Assembly: GCA_033026295.1 (NCBI GenBank)
Contig: CM065187.1
Span: 1,975,388 to 2,039,387 of the forward strand
Source: Channa striata
Taxonomy: Eukaryota; Chordata; Actinopteri; Anabantiformes; Channidae
Length of the DNA: 64,000 nt
Direction: 5' to 3'
Made by a program: the position numbers and the translations under genes. The notes below the pieces were generated by a model that was not told the DNA's origin, did not search any database, and saw nothing but the letters and a program-made list of their open reading frames with translations. Shown here in pieces: positions 12,512-21,950 of the stretch (positions within the stretch are counted from its first letter, which is position 1; each line of letters starts with the position of its first letter).

Positions 12512-14093
12512 CAGTGGGGGAAAAAATTATTTGAACCCCAGCTGATTTTGTAAGTTTGCCCACTAACAAAGAAATGATCAGTCTATAATTTCTATGGTAG
12601 GTTTATTTGAACAGTGAGAGACAACAATGACAAAAAAAATCCAGAAAAATGCCTTTCAAAAAAAGTTATAAATTAATTTGCATTTCCATGAAGGAAATAA
12701 GTATTTGATCCCTTTCAAAAACGTGCTTTAGTACTTGGTGGCAAAACCTTTGTTGGCAATCACAGAGGTCAGCCGTTTCTTGTAGTTGGCCACAAGGTTT
12801 GCACACATCTCAGGGGGGATTTTGGCCCACTCCTCTTTGCAGATCCTCTCCAAGTCATTAATGTTTTGTGGCTGATGTTTGGCAACTCGAACCTTCAGCT
12901 CCCTCCACAGATTTTCTGTGGGATTAAGGTCTGGAGACTGACTAGGCCACTCCATGACCTTAATATGCTTCTTCTTGAGCCAATCCTTTGTTGACTTGGC
13001 CGTGTGTTTTGGATCATTGTCATGCTGGAATACCCAACCACGACCCATTTTCAATGCCCTGACTGAGGGAAGGAGGTTCTCCCCCAACATTTGACGGTCC
13101 ATGGCCCCATCCATCCTCCCTTTGATGCGGTGCAATTGTCCTGTCCCCTTAGCAGAAAAACACCCCCCAAGCATAATGTTTCCACCTCCATATTTGACGG
13201 TGGGGACGGTGTTTTTGGAGTCATAGGCAGCATTCCACCTCCTCCAAACACGGCGAGTTGAGTTGATGCCAAAGAGCTCGATTTTGGTCTCATCTGACCA
13301 CAACACTTTCACCCAGTCTTCCTCTGAACCAGTCAGATGTTCAGTGGCAAACTTCAAACGGGCCTGTAGATGGGCTTTCTTGAGCAGGGGACTTTGCGGG
13401 AACACAGCAGGATTTCAGTCCTTCACGGTGTAGTGTGTTACCAACTGTTTTTGGTGACTATGGTCCCAGCTGCCTTGAGATTATTGACAAGTTCCTCCCG
13501 AGTAGTTCTGGGCTGATTCCTCACCGTTCTCATTATCATTGAAACTCCACGAGGTGAGATCTTGCATGGAGCTCCAGACCGAGGGAGATTGGCAGTTAAT
13601 TTATGTTTCTTCCATTTACGAATAATTGCACCAACTGTTGTCACCTTCTCACCCAGCTGCTTGGCGATGGTCTTGTAGCCCATTCCAGCCTTGTGTAGGT
13701 CCACAATCTTGTCCCTGACATCCTTGGAAAGCTCTTTGGTCTTGGCCATGGTGAAGAGTTTGGAATCTGGATTGATTGCTTGCTTCTGTGGACAGGTCTC
13801 TTTTATACAGATAACTAGCTGAGAGGGCTGCCAATGTCATCTTGTTACCTGTATAAGATCCACCTGGGAGCCAGAGATCTTGCTGACGGATAGGGGATCA
13901 AATACTTATTTCCTTCATGGAAATGCAAATTAATTTATAACTTTTTTTGAAAGGCATTTTTCTGTTTTTTTTTGTCATTGTTGTCTCTCACTGTTCAAAT
14001 AAACCTACCATAGAAATTATAGACTGATCATTTCTTTGTTAGTGGGCAAACTTACAAAATCAGCTGGGGTTCAAATAATTTTTTCCCTCACTG
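12512..14093 (-). mobile_element. Tc1-like (Tc1/mariner) DNA transposon, defective
   Basis: A 1.58-kb element flanked by TA dinucleotides (12510-12511 and 14094-14095), as expected for Tc1/mariner insertion. The ends begin CAGTGGGGGAAAAAATTATT and end with a near-exact reverse complement (...TTTTTTCCCTCACTG). Terminal inverted repeats are about 200 bp on each side (roughly 12512-12712 and 13893-14093), with the outermost and innermost parts best conserved. A single transposase-like coding region lies between, on the minus strand, and carries frameshifts, so the copy is non-autonomous. Inverted-repeat identity is high, which suggests moderate age. Confidence 0.95.
12728..13749 (-). pseudogene. 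Frameshifted Tc1-like transposase
   Basis: The N-terminal part (13749-13438) starts MAKTKELSKDVRDKIVDLHK and has the two helix-turn-helix (paired-like) DNA-binding regions, with KTIAKQLG and KLTANLPRSG. The C-terminal part (about 13405-12728) has the DDE catalytic core: LWSDETKIELFG, the second Asp in FQHDNDPKHTAK and the Glu in SPDLNPTENLW, ending IANKGFATKY. The reading frame is lost in an A-run near 13449-13453 and again in a C-run near 13387-13391, so no single ORF spans it. Intact relatives are about 340 aa. Confidence 0.92.
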
Positions 14094-14095
14094 TA

Positions 14096-15600
14096 TGTAG
14101 TCTTGTGTTTGTGGTGTTGAAGCGCTGGAAATGTCCTCAGTCAGTATTTGGGAATCATGCTAAACTATGAGTTAGTCTGAAGCAGTTGAAACAGGGCACA
14201 GGCCTGAATGTAGAAGCCCGCGGTGCCTTAAGAAGGAAAATATGTCCCTGAAACCTTTGTTAGACTGATTAATTACAAATTAATGCATCAGTAATTTAAA
14301 TCCAGTAATATGCACTCTTCCAACAGTTAATACTTTTAATTTGCTTTGATGCAAATATTTTTAATTGACATTTCTAACTGTGACTTGAACATGTGGTTGA
14401 TGCTTCTCTGGTTCATCCTGAGAGGAACATTTGATAAACCTGTGAGGTCATGAGATGGGAAAAAGAAAGTTCTGTTTCACAAATTTGGATTCGTTTCTAC
14501 ACTTTAATATGATAAAGTTTGACCTCTTTGACATTTTATTGCATCTGAATTGCACTGAAACTGACTTTTCCTAGATTTGTTCACCTGAATTCAACCACCA
14601 AAGGCAGGGTGGTAAACGTAGAACACACGTCATGTGCTCATCCCAGCAGTTTTTCCCTCAAAACAAAGGAGTTATTTGTCAAATATGTCTTGTGTCTTGT
14701 GTTGACTGATTTGACAGGAAATTTTGGAAGTGAAATGAGCAAATCGTCCATCACCTTGACAACAGTGTCCATCGGTGTTATAGGTTGTTTTAGACGCATG
14801 ACACATAAACATCAGATCAGAAACACATGATGTCCGATGTGTGAAAGCTTAACTTCTTTTTAAGGCCTTTTTAAACTAAAACTTCCTCTTATTAAAACGC
14901 CAGTATCAGCATTTAGGAAGGAAAGCATGTGAGGAAACAAAACATGCAAGTTCAGTTTCTAAATCGATCTCAGGACCTGGGATTTCACACGGATGTCAGA
15001 TGAGAGGCTGTGGTGGGCTGCTGCACTGTGGCCTTTTATACGTATGACGCAATCGTGTGCAGGCTCAGTAAGAGAGAAACTCTTCATCGCTCAAATTCAC
15101 CGAATCCATGAATAAAGATGTGTGAGGTGGCAAATATCATCAGTGGCCGACGGTTGTAGTGGTTTATTCCCCGGGGTCATGTTTCGCTCGATTCAGTTGA
15201 TGGGAATATTAATCAGTTTAAGAATCCAACAAAGGAAAGTCTCTGTTTGATTTAACAGGCGGGAAAATGTTTGGCATGACGGAAAATGACGCTCGGAGTT
15301 CATGTTTTTGTAACATCCTGTGACATCAGTCTGTTGTTCCGCCAATGAAACATCTCAACAACTATTGGTTACCGGACATTTAAGACGCCATCAGTCTCAA
15401 CGTCTTGCATTTATCCAGACCATACCATTCCCTCCTGCCCTGCAGTGACCCCATGTTCCCATCACCCCACTCACCTGACCCTCTCTTCCTGTCAAGCTCA
15501 ATTGACACCTGTTTGGTATTTATACACTGGTCAGTCTCCAATAATATTACAGCTTCTCTATGCATATCCAAAACAAATCAAACTGCAAACTTTGCAGCCG
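14096..15600. other. Gene-free stretch
   Basis: AT-rich intergenic DNA. Short ORFs here (for example 14609-14830) show no family features. I see no RNA gene, repeat array or exon-like segment. Confidence 0.6.
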
Positions 15601-16165
15601 AGTGTGAAGCAGTTGGGATGTAGGTCCGCACCTCCAAGTCTGAGGCCATGGGTCTCTGCTCGAAAACAATGGCTTGGGAATGAGTCACTACCCCAAGTGA
15701 AGGAGTTTATGTATATTGGGGATTTAATACTTGAAAATGGATCGTGAGATTTACAGGCAGCTTGGTGCTGCATCATCAGCAATGCAGCTGTTGTGGTGAG
15801 GTGGGAGCTAAGCCACAAGACTCTCCATTTACCAGCGTATGTTCCAACCCTCACCCATGGTCAGGAGCTCTGGATAATGTCTGAGTGATTAAGATCACAA
15901 ATGCAAGTGATGAGCCCGACCGCTCATCCCTGGAGACGGGGCGCAGAGCTCGAATATCGGAAGGGAACTTGAAGTAGAACTGCTGGTGCTTCGTGTTGAA
16001 AGGAGCCAGTTGTCATTGTTCAGTCATCTTATAGGAATGTCTCCTGGGCACCTCACACTCCAGGTCTTTCAGGTACCCCCAGCTGGTGGGAGACCTCACG
16101 GTAGACCCAGAACAGATCACAGAGATCTCATCTGGATAAGGGGCAGATTATGGATGGAAGGGTGG
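15600..16165 (+). mobile_element. Degenerate LINE (non-LTR retrotransposon) reverse-transcriptase C-terminal fragment
   Basis: In-frame remnants on the plus strand read SLPQVKEFMYIGDLIL (about 15690-15735), a nucleotide stretch coding LGAASSAMQLLW-like residues (about 15760-15800), then VERSQLSLFSHLIGMSPG and GGRPHGRPRTDHRDL (15990-16130). This order (FKYLG..., RIGAAS.., ERSQLRWFGHLxRMPPGRLP, RRPRGRPRTRWRD) is the C-terminal end of a teleost LINE RT protein. Stops and frameshifts separate the blocks, so it is a dead copy. The exact clade (RTE, L2 or Rex-like) is not decided. Confidence 0.8.
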
Positions 16166-16199
16166 AAGGAAGATGTGGTAAACAAATGTAAATTCTCTG

Positions 16200-18350
16200 A
16201 TTGTTTATAAAGGGAAAAAATACACTAAAAATGTCTCTTTAAAAGTGCTTTGCTGCTTTCATGATAAGAAAAAAAGCAAATTATGATTTATTGACTTCTG
16301 CAGACACTTCTGCAGACCTGGCCTGTCCTGTCAAAAGAAACCGTGTATTTCCTTGTCAAGAACTCACTGACCTGGCGGTACGTTTTCTTTAAATTACGGA
16401 AATCAAACCACAAGCCCTGAACAGTCTTGTTAGATTTACTGCCGATCTTTAACACAACGCTGCCTTTTGTGAGCCGACCTTGGCAAACTCCCTCACATCC
16501 TCATCGACCTGTTTACTCACTTTTGTTTTACCCTTGCGCTTATTGTCTGCTTTTGTTTGAAGTATTTCCCTGTGTGTGGCATCATATTTCACCAGCTCTT
16601 TGCCTTTCATAAACCCTGTCACTTATGAAATACTTTTAGAATCATTTGTTCCTTGATGGACTGCTTTTTATGTGGTCAGGAGAAACCGCATTAGTGCAAT
16701 AAACCAGGTTAAGGTGGGAAACACATTTTATCCTGGTCTGTGTGGGAATCATTTTCCTGCAGACGTTTAGACGAGAAGATTGACACCACACACACCTGTG
16801 CTCTAAACATGATGCTACAGCTAGCAGTTAGCTTAGCTTAGCATAAAGACTGGAAATGGGGAACAGAAACTTAAGGAACTTCATTCATTTCAAATAGGGT
16901 GGCCAAAACATTAGAACCAACCATCTTGTTATAATGAACAACACACAAATCCACCACCCACTTTGACCTTAATAAAAACACATTGTAGAATTATCACCTC
17001 TCTGACAGTTACAACTTAAAAACTGAGAAATTATGACATGGTAAAAGTAGAATTAAGGGCAGAGCTGCTGTATTTGATTGTTTTAAAATCCACAGTTGTA
17101 CTTAAAGTTGTGGCTGAATCTCACGTACATTATCAAAATATCCCATTGCCCGTTTGAAAAGAAATATTTTGCCAGCATCACTCAGATCCACAATCAATCA
17201 GGAAGAGGCTCTTTTATTTCATCAGCATTTTTGTTTTCTTGGCCATGAAGACGTTGACAGGAAGCATGGGGTGGGTGGGGGTGGTGGTGGGGGTGGTGGT
17301 GGGGGTGGTGGTGGGGGGTTATGTCACGCAACAAATTCCACTGTCACAACTGAACATTAAATGTAGCAGCTGCTTTGTGGCATGCACGGTGACCATTTGG
17401 TGTCAGGATGCTCCTGGAAGAAGACGTCTAACCTAACCACGTATTCAATTCCCTCACTCTGCCGAGCTTCTCTTTCAATATGCAAATGGAAAGGAGTTTT
17501 GTTTAACCATTTTGCTTTGAGATAATATAGAGCCTGGATGCCAGCAAATTTTAACATTGTGTTTTCATACAGATTATTGAAATAAATTGGCACACAAATG
17601 TTGCAGTTAATTCCATTATGTAGTTAAATACTAGTGTTGATTTCAGGATGCTCAGACAGCCTGAATACGTGATGATTTCTTTATTAAATATTTTCTGTTC
17701 TCACTGAACACATTCGCCCAGAAAGTTGTCCATGTTTTGTTTAGAGAGTTTGGAAAATGATTAAGCAAGTGATGAATCTTTGGTCCACTGTGAAAAGTGG
17801 GGAGGAGGTTACACGTTTGGTTAAAGCATCAACACGAGGAATCCAGGGAGAGGATACCTTTGACACCCGGTCGAGGTTTGACTCAAACTACTTTTTTATC
17901 ACGTCTTATTCTTTTACCAAGACATCACAAAGTTACGGACCGCAGAAATTGTTGTATCCCATCAGATTCTCCCACATTGAAAAAAAGATCAGACCCCCCC
18001 AAACCTGTCCTCTTCTGACTCACCTTCTCCTTAAGCACTTCACCGATTGATTCCAACTTTTTGTTTGCCCTTTTCGCCCCATTTTAAATTTTCACTATCT
18101 GTGTCTGTAGCTTCAAAGACTGGGCAGTCAGTCGGCATTGCCAGTAGAAACAATGTACAGAATGTTCTACAGAATGTAAACCACGGGCTGTGTAAGTACC
18201 AGAATATCTAAATCATCAAAACGTCTTGAATAAATGTGGAGCCTGTCAGTCGGATCTGTGTTGAGTAATACTTCACTTCACTGCTGCTTGAGGTCAGAGC
18301 GATCGAGCTGTCACCTGACTGTAATGTGATTTCACATCATTTTGCATGAA
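16200..18350. other. Gene-free stretch upstream of scarb1
   Basis: Apart from the G-rich repeat at 17268-17318, no gene, RNA or clear mobile element was seen. Short ORFs such as 17757-18050 lack family features. Confidence 0.55.
17268..17318 (+). repeat. GGT/GGGGGT repeat, G-quadruplex-prone
   Basis: Alternating GGGGG and GGTGGT units on the plus strand give runs of 4, 3, 5, 5, 5 and 6 G separated by T or TGGTGGT. This satisfies the usual four G3+ tracts with loops of 1-7 nt. It lies about 1.1 kb upstream of the first scarb1 promoter candidate. Confidence 0.85.
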
Positions 18351-18356
18351 TGTGGG

Positions 18357-18568
18357 ATAAAAGTGCACAAGATGTGCACAGACTCTGTCCGTGTGAGGAG
18401 GGGCGCGGTCTGCAGTGCATAAATGCAGTCAGCTCGCCTCGCTGCAGCTTCCTGTCAGCCCATCACCGCTCATGGCCAGACGTTAAGACACAGCAGCACT
18501 CACTCATATTTCAGCAGAGCCAACTTTAATCTGCGTCTCATCAGCAAACATCCTGTGCATTCGCAGAC
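18357..18568 (+). promoter_or_regulatory. Putative upstream scarb1 promoter A and 5' UTR (exon 1a)
   Basis: A TATA-like ATAAAAG (18357-18363) lies about 210 nt before the exon 1a ATG, followed by a GC-rich stretch GAGGAGGGGCGCGG (about 18397-18410). A second TATA-like CATAAATG sits at about 18419. An upstream ATG at 18423 opens a 61-codon frame that runs past and overlaps the exon 1a start in another frame, ending at 18608. If the first TATA is used, this uORF would repress translation from exon 1a. Transcription start sites are inferred. Confidence 0.4.
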
Positions 18569-18688
18569 ATGCGTATCAATAAAGCAAAAGTTGCTATTGG
18601 TTTTATAGTAGCGGGAATTCTCACAGTGATTTTTGGAGCAATTTTTCTTTTTTCAGGTCCAGCTGTAATGAATGATCAAATAAAAAAG
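18569..18688 (+). CDS. scarb1: scarb1 alternative first coding exon 1a
   Basis: A 40-codon exon: MRINKAKVAIGFIVAGILTV, then a hydrophobic run ending FLFSGPAVMNDQIKK, followed at once by the donor GTAAGT (18689). This is the architecture of a CD36/SCARB family N-terminus: a short basic cytoplasmic tail, one transmembrane helix, then a D/N-Q-x-x-K juxtamembrane end. It ends in phase 0, exactly like exon 1b (20595-20711), and both fit the phase-0 start of exon 2 (21594). It could alternatively be the surviving first exon of a tandem paralogue, but no second set of downstream exons is present. Splicing to exon 2 is inferred. Confidence 0.75.
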
Positions 18689-18965
18689 GTAAGTCATACC
18701 ATTACTTAAATAATATTTATGAAAACCTTCATAAAAATATGCTGTCTTTTGAATTATTTTATTATAAATTTTGATTATTCCTGAACCTCCCAGTATATTG
18801 ACAGCGTATCCTATAATAATGCACCAAAATTAAGGTATTAATATTAAACTAAAACCTTAAAGTGCACTATTAAATTTGGTTTTTACAATGCAATGACAAG
18901 ACAAAACAAAGAGATAATTCTGTACAATTTAAAATGTATAACGTTTACAAGTAACAGATTAAATT

Positions 18966-19215
18966 GCTGCCGGTGGTGAAGTGGTTAGCACTGCTGCCTC
19001 ACAGCTACAAGGTCAGAAGTCTGAATCCCTGGCCTCTCTGTGTGGAGTTTGCATGTCCTCTCTTGGCTTGTGTAGGCTTCATCCCACAGTCCAAACACAC
19101 GCACATGTCAGGTTGACCGGTGGCTCTAAGCTGCCTGTAGGTGTGAACGTGAACGGTTTGTCTGTCTGTGTGACCTGTCCGGGTCGGACCATGCCTCTCA
19201 CCCTATGTAGAGGCA
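18966..19215 (+). repeat. tRNA-type SINE / dispersed teleost repeat
   Basis: Starts CTGCCGGTGGTGAAGTGGTT and continues with AGCACTGCTGCCTCACAGC, a tRNA-like promoter pair, then GTGTGGAGTTTGCATGTCCT, CCCACAGTCCAAACACACG, CTGTAGGTGTGAACGTGAAC and GACCTGTCCGGGTCGGACC. This is a very common teleost repeat; a partial antisense copy is at 7105-7330 and a degraded one near 40120-40260. It sits between the two scarb1 first exons. Confidence 0.75.
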
Positions 19216-20330
19216 GGTTTACTCGCGCCTGGTGGCTATACAATTATCCAATTCAGAGGTCTTTGTATTATAAAACTCTGGCGATGAGTTGAATTTTAAG
19301 TTCCACAGCTGAGCTGAAGATGAACGATTCCACCGAATGCGCAGAAAACCAAACGTTTCACTCCACCGCTGACACCGGCTTTCCATTACTACCTTGCTGC
19401 TCACGTCCGTCTCTAACTACAAAGAGCAATGCAATCATCAGGCAAACGTCAGTGGCAATTATGTGATTTATTGACGTCATTGATGCATTTATTCTTTTAC
19501 CTAACCTTTCAAGACACAGCACAACTGCAGGAGAAAAACAAAAGCAGAACACATACAGAGAAACCTGCTGCTGGCTCGTACATACCCGGGTTCTAATTGT
19601 TCTCCAATATTAAAACAATTACTAAATAACTTATAAGATTGTAGCCAAACTCTTAGGGTCTTCATTCTTCTGGTGTCAGAGGTCACCAGTACATGCCTCA
19701 CCATAGAAGAACAGTCTTTACCATTGTCTCGTTCTGATTCTTGGAACAGACAGACCTTGGTAACAGGCCTTGTTACGCTCCAGCCCTGTGACCCGAAACA
19801 GGATAAGAACCATTTTAAAACCCTGATTTAAAAAAAACATGAACATTTTCACGCATTTCCTTGTTGTCATTCATTGAGCCTTTAGTTAGTTGCATTAACA
19901 AAGCAAATGTTGGAGGAAAACACACCTGAGAACTAAATGTTTAAACTGCAAATAAACCTTAAAAACCTTTAGAACCCAGATGAAAAGAACATATAAAGTA
20001 CATTTATTTAAAGTTTAACTTTGCATGTGTATTTTTACCTAAGTTTATCAAAAGCAAACTATATTACTGTTGTTTGGAGTGTATGGAGTAAAAGATTTGA
20101 ATGACATTAAAATACACTTGAATATAAAAATATATACATTTTTCACTACAAAGTTAAATTCATTTAAAATAGAAGAATTCCAGCTGAATAGAATCACTTT
20201 ATTAAATGTCATTTTTCTAGGGGGAATAAATAAAAATCATGTCCTTTACTTCATAACGTTTTTATTTTACTGGATTTCTACTTTTACTTCATCTGCACCT
20301 GAACGTGTTGTTCCACACTGGAGACCCGGA

Positions 20331-20394
20331 GGGGCGGTCACTACAGTTCCCAGAATCCCCTGCGCGGCTGAGCCGTGCAGCGGCTCTATAAATA
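20331..20394 (+). promoter_or_regulatory. scarb1 promoter B core: GC box, ZNF143/THAP11-type motif, TATA box
   Basis: Three elements in order: GGGGCGG (20331-20337, Sp1-type GC box); ACTACAGTTCCCAGAATCC (20340-20358), a close match to the ACTACAATTCCCAGMAKGC motif bound by ZNF143 (SBS) and THAP11; and TATAAATA (20387-20394). The ATG of exon 1b follows 200 nt after the TATA box through a GC-rich 5' UTR with tandem CGGCTAAC-type units (about 20520-20556). Transcription probably starts about 20415-20420. This is motif recognition by eye only. Confidence 0.6.
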
Positions 20395-20438
20395 GGGCGA
20401 CGATGGCCGCAAATCAACACGATCGATCCGACGAATCA

Positions 20439-20504
20439 ATGACCCGCGCGCACCGCGGACCGAGCGCCCGATTAACCGCGTCTGACGGCAGAACCTCGCG
20501 GTAG
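20439..20504 (+). other. Upstream ORF in scarb1 exon 1b leader
   Basis: An ATG at 20439 opens a 21-codon frame ending TAG at 20502-20504, 90 nt before the scarb1 ATG at 20595. It lies downstream of the expected start site set by the TATA box, so it would be part of the mRNA leader. A role in translational control is inferred. Confidence 0.4.
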
Positions 20505-20594
20505 CCGGCGACCGGCGACCGGCGGCTAGCAGCGGCTAACGGCGGCTAACCGGGGCTAAGCGACTAACAAAGTGCGAGCTGTCAGTCACAAACC

Positions 20595-21911
20595 ATGGCC
20601 GACAAGTCCACGGTGGCCGTGGTGTTTATGGCGCTGGGGGTCCTGGCGGTGGTCTTGGGGACCGTGGTGGTTTTTGTGGCACCGGTTCTCGTCGACCAGC
20701 AAGTGGTGAAGGTAAGCAGCGTTAGCCGGTGAGTCTGAGCTGAAATCAAGTTCCAGGTGGGAGAGAGAATTCTGACTCACAGAGCCGGTCAGGGTTTTAT
20801 GATCCATATTCAAAGTATGGATTATTAAAAACATGCACTTACCAGGGGCGAGTTATGAGAAAATGAGCCCCCGGTCTCAAAGAGGTGAAGCCCCCCCGTC
20901 CCCTCCTCCAGGACACGCAGGATCCCCGACAATCTGCAAAAACCCTGGTGCTTTATTTCTTTAGAGTTTTGAATCATGTAGGAATGAACATAAGTGTCTT
21001 TCAACCCGTTTATTAAGGGATATGAAAAGTGGCAGATAAAAAATGTTTGAAAAACAGTTTGAAAAAAGGCTGACGCAGAAACTTTTATTTTATTATTTTT
21101 TTTCCCTAAAGTTTATTTCCAAGCGTTCGTCGTCTCTTCTTGTCCCCGTTTCTCATTTGTTTGACTTTCGTCTAGTTTCAGTCTCTTTTTTTTTTTTTTC
21201 AATTTACTCATTGTGTGTATTTTTGTTGTCTTGTTTTGTCTCTGTGGTCATTTTTTTACATCGAAACTTCATCGGAAAAAAAAAAAATTGGTAGTGTAGA
21301 CTATAAAACAGTCCAGTGCAATGTAGGTAAAAAGATAAATCAATCAAAATTGTTTCAACCCTCGATAACCTTTGGCAATACAACTGAAATTTAAATATTC
21401 AGAAAGGCTCGTTCTAAGGCTTCAGATTTCAGAGTGAAATGCCCATCAGTTGCTCTGTCTAAAGATCTCACCTTTGGCTCTGAGGAAACATTTGTTTTAG
21501 GCATTTCATATAACAAGAATAATGAACAAAACCACCTGCAGATGAATAAACTGACGTTGCTCTCTTGGTCTTTTGTTTTGTCCCTCGTGTCAGCACACGA
21601 TCATCGACCCTGAGAACGAGCTCACCTACACCATGTGGAAGGATGTGCCCGTTCCATTTTTCATGTCCGTTTACTTCTTCAACGTCCTCAATCCCAAGGA
21701 GATACTCAACGGAGAAAAGCCCATGTTGGAGGAGAGAGGCCCGTACGTCTACAAGTACGTTACGAAACATGACACACACACGTGCATTTTTCGGTGGCAT
21801 TTCCCTGTTGGCACACGTTGACCTGTCTATCCAGTTTTTGTGATTGGTGCCCTTTGTCAAACAGGACCACCCGTTCCAGTAATTGAAGGTACTTTTTGTA
21901 CCGACCATGCG

Positions 21912-21950
<39 letters not shown>

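Noticed and set aside
17154..17360. ORF with a poly-Gly stretch
   Set aside because: Translation of the GGT microsatellite.
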